Made by a program: the position numbers and the translations under genes
Shown: one piece after another, positions 1 to 7,327 of the stretch
Layout of the letters: each line of letters starts with the position of its first letter
How positions within the stretch are numbered: the stretch's first letter is position 1
DNA from: JAXGQD01 sp964574395
Lineage (GTDB): Bacteria > Bacillota > Clostridia > Saccharofermentanales > Fastidiosipilaceae
Assembly (NCBI GenBank): GCA_964574395.1
Contig: CAZNNL010000044.1
Location: 1-15,105 of the forward strand
Direction of reading: 5' to 3'
Length of the DNA stretch: 15,105 nucleotides
The notes under the pieces: generated by a model
Told to the model about the DNA's origin: nothing
Seen by the model: only the letters and a program-made list of their open reading frames with translations
Database searches by the model: none

Positions 1-837
1 TTATCTGATTTTGTTGCTATTAAATATTGGGGGATTCCTTGGGCGAGAAATTATTTTGCTGAAGAAATTACTCAAACCCAAAAGTTCAAGTATCTTGTTC
101 GTAATGAAAAGGATAGGTTTTATACTGCCCAAAGTGCTTCCTTTACATTTTCGCATGAGCTACCGGATGGAGCCCTCGACCATAAAAGAGGAGTCGTCAC
201 CCCTCCCCTACTATTTATTCAATTGGCGAATGAGCTCGACCTAATCAAGACAATTCTGTTTGGCTGTATGCTTTGTTCTCGCCCAGATTACCCGTGGTCC
301 GAACCTTTTCTATCCAAAAAGAAACTTACTAAATTTGTCGAAGAAGCAACGCGTTATCCAGGCCGTAAAAAGGCCCTTCAAGCCTTACAATATGTAGAGG
401 AAGGCGCATGTTCAATTATGGAAATCTTCGTGCATTTGCTATTGGGACTTCCCAATAACTTAGGCGGTCTGGGCATTAAAGGCGGGATTTTTAACTACCC
501 TATTGAGCTTAATGATGCTGGCAAAAAGGCACTCAATCAAGATTTCTGCTACATTGACTATTATTTTCCTGAGCAGAAGGTGGGCTTTGAATACCAAGGT
601 GCATATCACAATGGCTCAATGGATTTTGATTCCGTCCGCCGTGCTGCATTAGACCAAATGGGGCACAAAATAATCACCGTCACAAAAATACAAGTATATG
701 ATTCAGACAAAACAGCCCAACTACTTCAGTTAGCTCAAAATGCGCTTGGCAAAAAGTCGCGAATTCGGACCGACAATTACCTGACGCGCCAACGTCAAAT
801 AATCGATGCTCTACCACGGCCACGTAGCCAATCCTGA
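1..837 (+). CDS. DUF559-like endonuclease-fold protein, 5' end cut by window edge
   Basis: The frame is open from base 1 to the TGA at 835-837, giving 278 visible residues; the start codon lies upstream of the window. An ATG at 223 is only an internal methionine, since the 74 codons before it read as good protein (YWGIPWARNYFAEEI, then a PPLLFIQLA segment). The C-terminal third carries a core typical of DUF559 / very-short-patch-repair-like PD-(D/E)XK folds: CYIDYYFPEQ, then FEYQGAYHN, then a helix with RRAALDQMGH and a strand IITVTK. The likely metal-site residues are the Asp of IDYYFP and the E-x-Q of FEYQG. Homologues I recall are annotated as hypothetical or as AbiEi-like/endonuclease-domain proteins in Clostridia and Coriobacteriia; substrate and role are unknown. 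It converges on the gatD-like gene across a hairpin array. Fold assignment is fairly sure, nuclease activity is inference. Confidence 0.7.
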   Translation, partial: LSDFVAIKYWGIPWARNYFAEEITQTQKFKYLVRNEKDRFYTAQSASFTFSHELPDGALDHKRGVVTPPLLFIQLANELDLIKTILFGCMLCSRPDYPWSEPFLSKKKLTKFVEEATRYPGRKKALQALQYVEEGACSIMEIFVHLLLGLPNNLGGLGIKGGIFNYPIELNDAGKKALNQDFCYIDYYFPEQKVGFEYQGAYHNGSMDFDSVRRAALDQMGHKIITVTKIQVYDSDKTAQLLQLAQNALGKKSRIRTDNYLTRQRQIIDALPRPRSQS

Positions 838-915
838 GTCACGATCGGTTTCCGCCTACCGGAGATTCAGAGGGGGTACTTGAAATCTTGGGGAGTCCTT
901 GAAATCTTGGCATCG

Positions 916-1093
916 TGCCAAATTAGTCGCAGATTTGGCATGGAGTGGCTGTAAGCCTTGGTTCTGTGCCAAATCAGTCGCAAATTTGGCATGGAAGGGC
1001 TGTAAGCCTTGGTTCTGTGCCAAATCAGTCGCAAATTTGGCATGGAAGGGCTGCAAAACCTGGCTTTGTGCCAAATTAGTCGCAGATTTGGCA
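916..1093. repeat. Four-copy 51-bp tandem repeat with perfect stem-loops
   Basis: The motif TGCCAAAT begins at 916, 967, 1018 and 1069, a period of exactly 51 bp. Each copy is followed after 9 bases (TAGTCGCAG in the outer copies, CAGTCGCAA in the inner two) by ATTTGGCA, so every unit holds a perfect 8-bp inverted repeat (916-940, 967-991, 1018-1042, 1069-1093). The spacers are also near-identical (GGAAGGGCTGTAAGCC type), so this is a satellite-like array, not CRISPR. A 13-base direct repeat CTTGAAATCTTGG (about 878-890 and 898-910) precedes it. It fills the gap between two convergent genes, where it could end transcription from both sides or be a REP-like selfish element. Because 51 is a multiple of three, several frames stay open through it; none looks like a gene. 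Confidence 0.9.
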
Positions 1094-1128
1094 CAGCCCC
1101 CTAATCGACACCCCTGAAATCCAAGCAC

Positions 1129-1854
1129 CTAAGCTAAATAAGTTTTTGGGTTCTGGAAATCCTTTAAGCGCCGCGTATATGCTTCTACCATACTGTCAAA
1201 AAATGGGATTGCACGGTCATTTTCGCCCATATTATCGAGCCATGCGCGCACGAAATAGGGATTCATTACTAAGAAAGGGCCGACTAAATAAGTTGCAATG
1301 AGGTTATTGTCAATTAAGCCTTCAAAATCCACTTTGCGGTCCATTCCAATTCCGCGCTGATTGTGGCAAAAAGCCAGCTCACGCTCGGCTCCATGACAAG
1401 CTGTAAACTGAGTTTTGAAACCGATGACTGGATTCATGCTACTCCACTGCCCTTGCGCTTCACCGAGATATTCGGAATTTAATCGCTCTTTAAAATTTTG
1501 TACAGCATGAAAAGGATATAAACCTAGGCACGGTATTTTGACACCTTTATCAGTTTCAACGTACTGACCCAAAACCTCAACTGCGTTTCCAACGAATAGG
1601 ATGTGGCTGCCTGCTGCAATACAAGCTTGCAAACGCTCTTTATAAGGTAATAGTTTTTCAATAATTACCGCCTGGTGTCTTTCGCTAGATGGACCGAGAT
1701 AGAGGACATCAACAGTATGATCAGCAAAATGCGGTCGCTCTTCTTGTTGCGTTTCTATGATCGTTGCATCGTGGAACATCTGCCGCAAAAGCATAAACGT
1801 GCCGTGCTCACCGTACAGGTCAGCGATTTCAGGATAAAGCAACTCGATTATCAT
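1129..1854 (-). CDS. gatD: GatD-like class I glutamine amidotransferase fold protein, catalytic residues missing
   Basis: A 241-residue protein of the family that pairs with MurT (MurT/GatD amidates D-Glu of lipid II using glutamine). Family signs: start IIELLYPEIADLYGEHGT, then VDVLYLGPSSERHQ, then VLGQYVETDKGVKIPCLGL at about 94-112, and TYLVGPFLVMNP at about 188-199. In the canonical protein the nucleophile elbow reads ICGGYQ-LG and the second motif TYLHGP. Here they read FVGNAVEVLG (87-96), with Gly89 in the Cys position, and TYLVGP, with Val191 in the His position. Both catalytic residues of the dyad (Cys94 and His189 in S. aureus numbering) therefore seem absent. The start ATG overlaps the murT stop as ATGA, so the two are translationally coupled. 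I recall similar Cys-less versions in other Clostridia, which suggests a maintained non-hydrolysing subunit and not decay. The symbol denotes family, not proven activity. Confidence 0.8.
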   Translation of the reverse strand: MIIELLYPEIADLYGEHGTFMLLRQMFHDATIIETQQEERPHFADHTVDVLYLGPSSERHQAVIIEKLLPYKERLQACIAAGSHILFVGNAVEVLGQYVETDKGVKIPCLGLYPFHAVQNFKERLNSEYLGEAQGQWSSMNPVIGFKTQFTACHGAERELAFCHNQRGIGMDRKVDFEGLIDNNLIATYLVGPFLVMNPYFVRAWLDNMGENDRAIPFFDSMVEAYTRRLKDFQNPKTYLA

Positions 1855-3416
1855 GGCTCGTTCCTTTCCGCAACTCCTGCAACTGCAACACTAGCATCGC
1901 TGCCAACTTCTACGTTACCAACTGCAACACTAGCATCGCTGCCAACTTCGACGCTACCAGCAGCAACACCAGCACCGCCGTCACCTTCAACACTGCCAAC
2001 TCCAGCGCCACCACCAAGCCTACTTTCCTCGTACGCAACGGTGAGGCGGTCGATAAAGGCATTTGTTTCAGCCATGTTGTTGATATCGTGAAAGATGCTG
2101 ATGCGGTCAATGCCTTCAAGCGAAATATCATCCACCGGAACATCCAAAGTCTCATAGACCCGAATCCGCTCAGGCTGAACACCCGCCAACTCCAGGCGAA
2201 CTTTGTAGTCGTATGCTCGTCTGGCGCCAATCACAATTTGCACGATGTCGGGGTCATTTAGGAGTTCGCAGTCGATGTCGTAGAGCCAGCCGGTGTTTTC
2301 GTTGTTGAGGTCGTCTTTGAGCATATAGGTGTTAAAGAGGACGACGAGCTTTTTGCCGTTTTGGCGACGGACGTAGTCGAAGACGCGGGAGGCGGAGATG
2401 GGGTTGAGTGCTTTTGCCAGCATGATGTCGAGGGGTTTATCGCCAATGCGACGCTCCTCGTAGCGGGATTTTACGACTTCTTGTTTTTGCCAAACCGCTG
2501 CGATTTCTTCTGGCGGCCAGCCGAGTTCGCGCAGCATACTAATCGCGGCCAAGCTGTTGTAACTATCGATGATGTTTTTGCTAATCAGATGGTAAGGGAA
2601 ACGCGTCCCTTCTTCATCAATCTGCAAGGTGGAACTTTCGATGTCAATGTCGGTCAGGAGATACTTCGCTGCACGATTTTTAAAGCCACAATTTTGGCAA
2701 AAATAATACCCAATATGGTGATAACGCAGATGCTCCTGTGTCAGCTCGTGCCCGCATTCAGGGCAATTGCGCACATCGCAGACCAAACTAGGCGCGGACT
2801 TTCCACTGTCATAATTTTTATCAATGGCAAAATAAACCCGCTCATTGCCAGGCTTCAATTCACTGCTGAGCAAATCTTCCGCATTCAGCACGAGTTTCGT
2901 TGCGTCAGCAATATTTTCTTCCAGAACTGACGCGATAAAATCGGCGTGCGCATTGCGGTTGTAGGAATCGCGAAAGAGGTTGGTAATGAGTAAATAATCT
3001 GGTGTTAAATAAGGAAATATGCGGCGCGAGCTTAGTTCGTCTATTTCCAGAATGGCGTAATCGGCGCGCGCCCAGCCACGCCAGTTGACGTGCTGCACAA
3101 CGGCGCTCATGATGCCGTCCACGGTGTTGGAGCCGTAGGTATTGTTTAAGACAGGAATACCACGCGACTCGAATGCGTCGCTGAGGAGGTTGCAGACGGT
3201 GGTTTTGCCGTTGGTACCGGTGACGCAGACGACGGTGCCAGGGTAGCGGATGTAAGCTAAAAAGTCAGGAAATAATTTTCGCGCGATTACGCCTGGCAAA
3301 AAGGTCGCTTTTTTTCCCAAGATACGCATGCCGCGGGTTGCCGTTTTTGCCACCAATAATGTTAAAGCCAAACGCAGCCTACGTGCCAAACTTATGTCTT
3401 TTATCGTCTTACTCAT
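1851..3416 (-). CDS. murT: MurT-like Mur ligase (DUF1727) with repeat tail
   Basis: A 521-residue Mur-ligase-family protein, longer than the roughly 440 residues of S. aureus MurT. The ATP-binding P-loop TGTNGKTT is at 66-73, followed by the NNTYGSN segment (91-97) and EIDELSS (124-130). A MurT-type zinc ribbon has two CxxC pairs, CPEC (218-221) and CQNC (240-243). The DUF1727-like C-terminal region runs to about 465 (LVVLFNTYMLKDDLNNENTGWLYDID at about 357-382 in the fold's core). Known MurT works with GatD to amidate lipid II in the cytoplasm; here the partner looks catalytically dead, so the nitrogen source or even the reaction may differ. Residues 468-521 are an extra low-complexity tail. 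The ATG at 3416 has only a distant GGGA upstream; a TATAAT box lies at 3468-3473. The stop overlaps the gatD-like start. Confidence 0.85.
   Translation of the reverse strand: MSKTIKDISLARRLRLALTLLVAKTATRGMRILGKKATFLPGVIARKLFPDFLAYIRYPGTVVCVTGTNGKTTVCNLLSDAFESRGIPVLNNTYGSNTVDGIMSAVVQHVNWRGWARADYAILEIDELSSRRIFPYLTPDYLLITNLFRDSYNRNAHADFIASVLEENIADATKLVLNAEDLLSSELKPGNERVYFAIDKNYDSGKSAPSLVCDVRNCPECGHELTQEHLRYHHIGYYFCQNCGFKNRAAKYLLTDIDIESSTLQIDEEGTRFPYHLISKNIIDSYNSLAAISMLRELGWPPEEIAAVWQKQEVVKSRYEERRIGDKPLDIMLAKALNPISASRVFDYVRRQNGKKLVVLFNTYMLKDDLNNENTGWLYDIDCELLNDPDIVQIVIGARRAYDYKVRLELAGVQPERIRVYETLDVPVDDISLEGIDRISIFHDINNMAETNAFIDRLTVAYEESRLGGGAGVGSVEGDGGAGVAAGSVEVGSDASVAVGNVEVGSDASVAVAGVAERNEP
1854..2015 (-). 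repeat. Degenerate repeat coding the MurT C-terminal tail (39-bp units)
   Basis: The last 54 codons of the murT-like gene are a minisatellite. The 39-bp unit beginning at 1882 (ACTGCAACACTAGCATCGC...) recurs at 1921 with few changes, and more diverged 33-42-bp units fill the rest. The encoded peptide repeats patterns of the type GAGVxSVEG, ASVAVGNVEVGSD and ASVAVAG: small, flexible and mildly acidic. The repeat touches the start codon of the downstream gatD-like gene, so unit gain or loss by slippage would lengthen or shorten the tail and, if not a multiple of three, disturb the coupled start. Confidence 0.8.
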
Positions 3417-3467
3417 TGCTGTTATTAATTCCCATATCGCCCTGTTTTGAAAAAAGTTTCACCGGCT

Positions 3468-3473
3468 ATTATA
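3468..3473 (-). promoter_or_regulatory. Candidate -10 box for the murT-gatD pair
   Basis: On the minus strand the 67-base gap upstream of the murT-like gene holds a perfect TATAAT preceded by CGTG. I see no convincing -35 hexamer at 16-18 bases, since that position lies inside the end of the oxidoreductase gene. The box is 52 bases from the start codon. It suggests the pair has its own promoter besides possible read-through from the upstream gene. Confidence 0.4.
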
Positions 3474-3483
3474 CACGATAGAT

Positions 3484-4452
3484 TCACTCCCACGGGAATT
3501 TGACAGACCATTTTTTACGCAGTGCATCCAAGATGTCCAGCACCTTCAAACTGCTGGCGTGTGGCATTTCGTAGCATTCTATTTCGCCTTCATCAAGTGC
3601 GCGTTTGCAGGCCAAAAGCTGGTATTCGTAGCCGCTGATTTGCTCGGGCACGCTATAGTGACCCACGAGCTGACGATCAAGATTGTACACACTGATTTCT
3701 TCGCAGTTGTTGATGTTCTTGACTTCTAAATAACCTTTATCACCAAAAACAACGCCGCGCCTATCCGTAATAGCCATCATGTTGGAGTGCAGGACAGCCA
3801 TGCGCCCATCAGGCCAGTGCATCGTAATGCTATTCATCGCATCCACGCCGGTATCGGTCAAAATCGCTTCGCCCTTGACACTGGAGTAATCTTCGCCAAA
3901 AACCATCATGGCAAAATTAATCGGATAAACCGACAAATCCAAAAGCGCCCCGCCTGCTAGAGCTGGGTCTGTCAGCCGGTTTACATGATTTATGACATAG
4001 CCCAGATTCGCGGTCAGCGACGTGGGATTGCCAATCACGCCCTCATTTAGGAGCTGATTAATCATCTCGCGCGAAGGCATATAGCGCGTCCACAGTGCCT
4101 CTGTAACCAAGAGGTTCTTTTCTTTCGCCATCTCAAAAACCGCGCGCGCCTCAGACGCATTCGAAGTAAAAGCCTTTTCGCAGAGAACGGGCTTCCCATG
4201 ATCCAAACTCAACATAATGTGTTCAAAATGAAACGCATGCGGTGTCGCTACATATACAAGGTCCACTTCAGGATCCGAGACCATTTCTTCATACGAACCA
4301 TAGGCGTGTTTTATTCCATATTCTTTGGCAAAAAGCCTCGCCCGCTCACCATTCCTAGAAGCAACCGCATAAGCCTCAACTTCAGACATCTGCTGCATAG
4401 TTGCAGCCATTTTCTGCGCAATTCCGCCCGCCCCGATAATTCCAACTTTCAT
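3484..4452 (-). CDS. Gfo/Idh/MocA-family NAD(P)-dependent oxidoreductase
   Basis: A 322-residue protein counted from the ATG at 4452, chosen because a GGGAGG Shine-Dalgarno sits 6 bases upstream and because MKVGIIGAGGIAQKM begins exactly at the Rossmann fold; an in-frame ATG at 4530 would add 26 residues unlike the family. The GxGGIA dinucleotide loop is at residues 7-12, the VASRN strand end follows, and CEKAFTSN is the family's EKP-like motif with Ala in place of Pro. RYMPS and GGALLDLSVYPINFAMMVFG match the C-terminal sheet domain of the dihydrodiol dehydrogenase-like branch. The substrate is probably a sugar or cyclic polyol; the sequence does not fix it. It is transcribed divergently from the ATP-grasp gene across a large palindrome, and lies upstream of murT-gatD on the same strand. 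Confidence 0.85.
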   Translation of the reverse strand: MKVGIIGAGGIAQKMAATMQQMSEVEAYAVASRNGERARLFAKEYGIKHAYGSYEEMVSDPEVDLVYVATPHAFHFEHIMLSLDHGKPVLCEKAFTSNASEARAVFEMAKEKNLLVTEALWTRYMPSREMINQLLNEGVIGNPTSLTANLGYVINHVNRLTDPALAGGALLDLSVYPINFAMMVFGEDYSSVKGEAILTDTGVDAMNSITMHWPDGRMAVLHSNMMAITDRRGVVFGDKGYLEVKNINNCEEISVYNLDRQLVGHYSVPEQISGYEYQLLACKRALDEGEIECYEMPHASSLKVLDILDALRKKWSVKFPWE

Positions 4453-4522
4453 ACAATTCCTCCCGATGTACCTCATGCTAATCCAATTGTAGCTTGATAC
4501 AATTAAAACATCCAATTTGGTA

Positions 4523-4554
4523 ATTTTCATATAATACGTGTATTATATGAAAAT
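4523..4554. promoter_or_regulatory. Perfect 15-bp inverted repeat with a TATAAT box on each strand
   Basis: ATTTTCATATAATAC (4523-4537) is mirrored by GTATTATATGAAAAT (4540-4554) around a 2-base centre. The plus strand has TATAAT at 4530-4535 and the minus strand has TATAAT at 4542-4547, so both arms carry a -10 box, one for each divergent gene. No good -35 hexamer is seen on either side, as expected if an activator is needed. The likely role is a shared operator-promoter for the oxidoreductase and the ATP-grasp/murJ transcripts; a regulator bound here would block both -10 boxes. A cruciform with a CGTG loop is also possible. Confidence 0.6.
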
Positions 4555-4567
4555 CGTTAAGCTACGG

Positions 4568-4599
4568 AAGGAGTGTTGAGCCACGGCTCGACTTCACAT
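4568..4599 (+). promoter_or_regulatory. Ribosome binding site with a hairpin in the spacer
   Basis: A strong AAGGAG (4568-4573) lies 26 bases before the ATG at 4600, normally too far. Between them TTGAGCC (4576-4582) can pair with GGCTCGA (4585-4591), with one G-T pair. If that stem forms, the effective gap is GT plus 8 bases, about 10, which is workable. The alternatives are GTG 4573 or TTG 4576 as starts, but these sit on or right after the Shine-Dalgarno, and the paralogue's N-terminus aligns with the ATG. Confidence 0.4.
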
Positions 4600-5619
4600 A
4601 TGAACCCTTTTAACTTAGTCCGAAAAGCATTTTCTGTGGACTGGAAAGGTATGTTGCCTTTAGTCAAACAAATGGCCAAAGAAAGCGGACGTTCTCGCTT
4701 TGATGTATTACGTGATATGACCATATGCTACCGCGAAGAAGGCTTCACGTGGAAGAATTACGCCACGTTTGGTTTTCATCTCCAGCGTGACCCGGAAATC
4801 CGCAAGACCTTCTTTTCACAAACACAAATGGACAACTTTTCCTTAAAGGCGCACTCTGCCGAGTCCAAGGAATTGCTGCGTGACAAGGGCAAGTTTTTGC
4901 GTCATTTTAAGGATTTCGTTAAACGCGATTTTTTAGATTTGCGCGTTGATGATATGCAGGCTTTTAATTCCTTCCTAGATAAGCACCAGGTTTTCTTTGT
5001 AAAACCACCTTTAGAGTGCGGCGGCAAAGGTGTCGAGCGCTTCCTCAGTTCGGATATTGTTGACCGCAGCGCGTTCCACCAGCAGCTCATGCATGAGCAG
5101 CGCTTTATCATCGAGGAAGGCATCGTTCAAAACACGGACATGTCGAAGCTCTCTGTTAATTCTATTAATACTTTACGTGTCGGCACCTGCCGTAATAACG
5201 CAGGCGAGATCAGTATTCCATACGTGCTTTTAAGAATTAGTTTTACCAAGGCGTATAACGACAATGCGACTACGGGTGGTGGTTTTGTTTTGATTAGTGA
5301 GGATGGCAAAATCAAGTCCGCCCCCGCCACCTACCTCCCTTTAGTCCAATACTTTGAAAAGAACCCCATCACAGGCTTCCCCTATATTGGCTTCCAAATT
5401 CCTCAGTTTGAAGAAGTGAAAGCCTTGGTTTTGGAAGCACACAAGCTTTTGCCAGAATCACGCTACATCGGATGGGATGTTTCTATCAGTGACAAAGGTC
5501 CTTTACTAGTCGAGGGTAACGAAAACCCTGCCGCTGACCTTTTCCAGCAATACCGTCAATTACCTGGCCCTGAAGGTGCCAAAGCCAAAATGGAACAAGC
5601 ATTAGGGATGAAACTTTGA
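4600..5619 (+). CDS. Sugar-transfer-associated ATP-grasp protein (paralogue 1)
   Basis: A 339-residue protein that matches the ATP-grasp family named sugar-transfer associated (ATPgrasp_ST type). The N-terminal 90 residues form a family-specific helical region (MNPFNLVRKAFSVDW start). The ATP-grasp body follows: FVKPPLECGGKGVERF is the ATP-binding lysine and glycine loop, SVNSINTLRVGTC the core strand, NATTGGGFV the large loop, and YIGWDVSISDKGPLLVEGNENPAADL the metal-binding end with Glu and Asn. Family members ligate or condense a carboxylate to an amine with ATP and are found with surface glycopolymer genes; the substrates here are unknown. Its stop overlaps the TTG start of the murJ-like gene. 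The start at 4600 is set by alignment with the second copy at 7328-8346, which has the same length once its frameshift is repaired. Confidence 0.8.
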   Translation: MNPFNLVRKAFSVDWKGMLPLVKQMAKESGRSRFDVLRDMTICYREEGFTWKNYATFGFHLQRDPEIRKTFFSQTQMDNFSLKAHSAESKELLRDKGKFLRHFKDFVKRDFLDLRVDDMQAFNSFLDKHQVFFVKPPLECGGKGVERFLSSDIVDRSAFHQQLMHEQRFIIEEGIVQNTDMSKLSVNSINTLRVGTCRNNAGEISIPYVLLRISFTKAYNDNATTGGGFVLISEDGKIKSAPATYLPLVQYFEKNPITGFPYIGFQIPQFEEVKALVLEAHKLLPESRYIGWDVSISDKGPLLVEGNENPAADLFQQYRQLPGPEGAKAKMEQALGMKL

Positions 5620-7298
5620 GTAGTAATAATAATGGTGCGCGCGAGCGTTTTCAAAAGATTATCAATCCATCGGGCTCTAGAAAAGCGACTGCTGTTTCTA
5701 ACCTGAGTTTAGCTGTGACTTTTTCTACCTTGACCATGATTTTCACTAAACTCATCGGTTTCCTTAGAGAGATTTTGATGTTACAAAAACTGAGCTACGG
5801 CTATCTTACGGATGCCTATGTTCTTGGTTTTGCCGTACCCGACTTGTTTTATGAAATCCTGATTGGCGGAGCTATCTCTGCTGCCATCACGCCTACTTTA
5901 GCAGCAGCAATTGAGAACAACGAAGAAGAAAAAGCCTGGAAGCCTATTAGTATCTTCTTTTCTTCGATAGCTGTCCTGATGATTTTAGTCGTGCTATTAG
6001 GCGGAATATTCATTGAGCCTATGCTTCAATCGCTCTTTCCAGATAAAACCGTGATTACCTTAACCGCGGCATCTGCCACAGGTAGAATCATTTTTATACA
6101 AACCTTCTTTTTCATTTTGATAGGCGGGATTACCGCTGTGCTGTCAGCGAACAAAGAATTCGTGGCCCCCAATATTGGTAACGCTATTTATAATATTGGT
6201 TCGGTAGTAGCCATTCTGCTTTTAGCTAACCCTAGCCAACGTGGCTTGGAAATGACAGTCGTCGGTATCGTTGTTTCAGCCGGGGCGTATTTTGCGTTCT
6301 TGTTTTATTTTGCCAAACCTAACCTCAAATATTTTCGTTTTAACCTCGATGTTCGAGATAAAGGCTTTTTGAAGCTCTTGAGAATCGCCATGCCTGCCGT
6401 TGTCGCAGGAACGTTTAATCAACTCAACTTTATTATCCAGCAGCGCTTTACGGAAGGCTTTGAAGGTACGGTTACGTCCTTAGGGCAAGCCAAACAACTA
6501 TATAATTTACCTTTTGGTATTATCGCTGCCGGTATTGGATCAGTCGTTGTCGCTAATTTAAGTGGATTTTACGCCCGTCGGGCTATACGCGAAGCTAGGG
6601 CGTTTTTAACTTCTACATTACGCATGGCCTTATATCTGATTGTGCCCTGTGCCGTGCTGTTTATCGTGGCCAATTTCGAAACCGTGCAAGCCGTTTTCCA
6701 ATGGGATATTAGTAAATTTAATCATGAAGGGGCTGCTCTTACGGGCGAACTCTTAGCTGTGTTTTCCGTGGCCATGGTTATTATGATACTCAACTATTTT
6801 TACACCCAAGCCTTCTACGCTATGAAAAAATCGTATATTGCTTTGGTGACGGGCGGCATAACTTTGCTCGTCAATCCCTTGATGTGCTATATCTTTATCC
6901 GTGTTTACGACTTCGGTCTAATGGGTGTTGGCTTGGCGGCATTGGTCTACAACATCGTCAACTTTATCGTCATCAATCTACTCTTGCGTCATTTCGAGCC
7001 TGAGTTTGTACCACGTAAAATGCTTGGCTTCGGTCTACAACTTTTGGCTAGTGCCGTTGTGTCAGGTGCTACGCTGACTCTGTTCCAAATGCTCGTCCCG
7101 GCTTCAGATAGCAAGATGCTTCAACTGATCATTTATGCTGTCGAAGGCATCATTGTGGTGGTAAGTTACTTTGCTGCATCTTACGCTTTCAAGATAAGCG
7201 AAAGCCGTGCGTTGGTTTCAAAGTTCTTAGGTCGCTCGAAAGGCGGCACTGCTTGGGCTGATGCAGTTGAGGAGCAAAGAAAAGACGAGCGCAACTAG
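5616..7298 (+). CDS. murJ: MurJ/MviN-type lipid-linked precursor flippase
   Basis: A 560-residue polytopic membrane protein of the MOP exporter superfamily with many hydrophobic segments of about 20 residues, as expected of a 14-helix MurJ. The diagnostic first-helix region reads TKLIGFLREILM (44-55), TDAYVLGFAVPDLFYEILIGGAISAAITPTLAA (65-97). Arg51 and Asp66 align with E. coli MurJ Arg24 and Asp39, while Lys45 takes the place of Arg18 and the Arg51/Arg52 pair of E. coli is replaced by Tyr79/Glu80, as in other Clostridia-type members. A soluble charged tail (about 530-560) ends the protein. TTG at 5616 overlaps the previous stop (TTGA) with AGGG 8 bases upstream. Known MurJ flips lipid II across the membrane; a Wzx-like role for another undecaprenyl-linked sugar is possible given the ATP-grasp partner. 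Confidence 0.8.
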   Translation: MSSNNNGARERFQKIINPSGSRKATAVSNLSLAVTFSTLTMIFTKLIGFLREILMLQKLSYGYLTDAYVLGFAVPDLFYEILIGGAISAAITPTLAAAIENNEEEKAWKPISIFFSSIAVLMILVVLLGGIFIEPMLQSLFPDKTVITLTAASATGRIIFIQTFFFILIGGITAVLSANKEFVAPNIGNAIYNIGSVVAILLLANPSQRGLEMTVVGIVVSAGAYFAFLFYFAKPNLKYFRFNLDVRDKGFLKLLRIAMPAVVAGTFNQLNFIIQQRFTEGFEGTVTSLGQAKQLYNLPFGIIAAGIGSVVVANLSGFYARRAIREARAFLTSTLRMALYLIVPCAVLFIVANFETVQAVFQWDISKFNHEGAALTGELLAVFSVAMVIMILNYFYTQAFYAMKKSYIALVTGGITLLVNPLMCYIFIRVYDFGLMGVGLAALVYNIVNFIVINLLLRHFEPEFVPRKMLGFGLQLLASAVVSGATLTLFQMLVPASDSKMLQLIIYAVEGIIVVVSYFAASYAFKISESRALVSKFLGRSKGGTAWADAVEEQRKDERN

Positions 7299-7327
7299 GC
7301 AAGGCGGTTGCTGCAGAAATCCGAAAA

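Noticed and set aside
916..1093. CRISPR array
   Set aside because: The full unit including the would-be spacers is conserved between copies and no cas gene is present; the same holds for the 91-bp array.
856..1128. Open frames on both strands through the 51-bp array, with a 17-residue peptide repeat
   Set aside because: A period divisible by three keeps several frames open at once; no ribosome site and no sensible composition, so this is a side effect of the repeat.
1675..2091. Plus-strand frame rich in Ala/Thr/Pro
   Set aside because: It is the mirror of the murT repeat tail and the gatD start; codon pattern and conservation support the minus strand.
4453..4530. Upstream ATG (4530) for the oxidoreductase
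   Set aside because: The added 26 residues do not match the family, overlap the palindrome arm, and the internal ATG has a strong Shine-Dalgarno.
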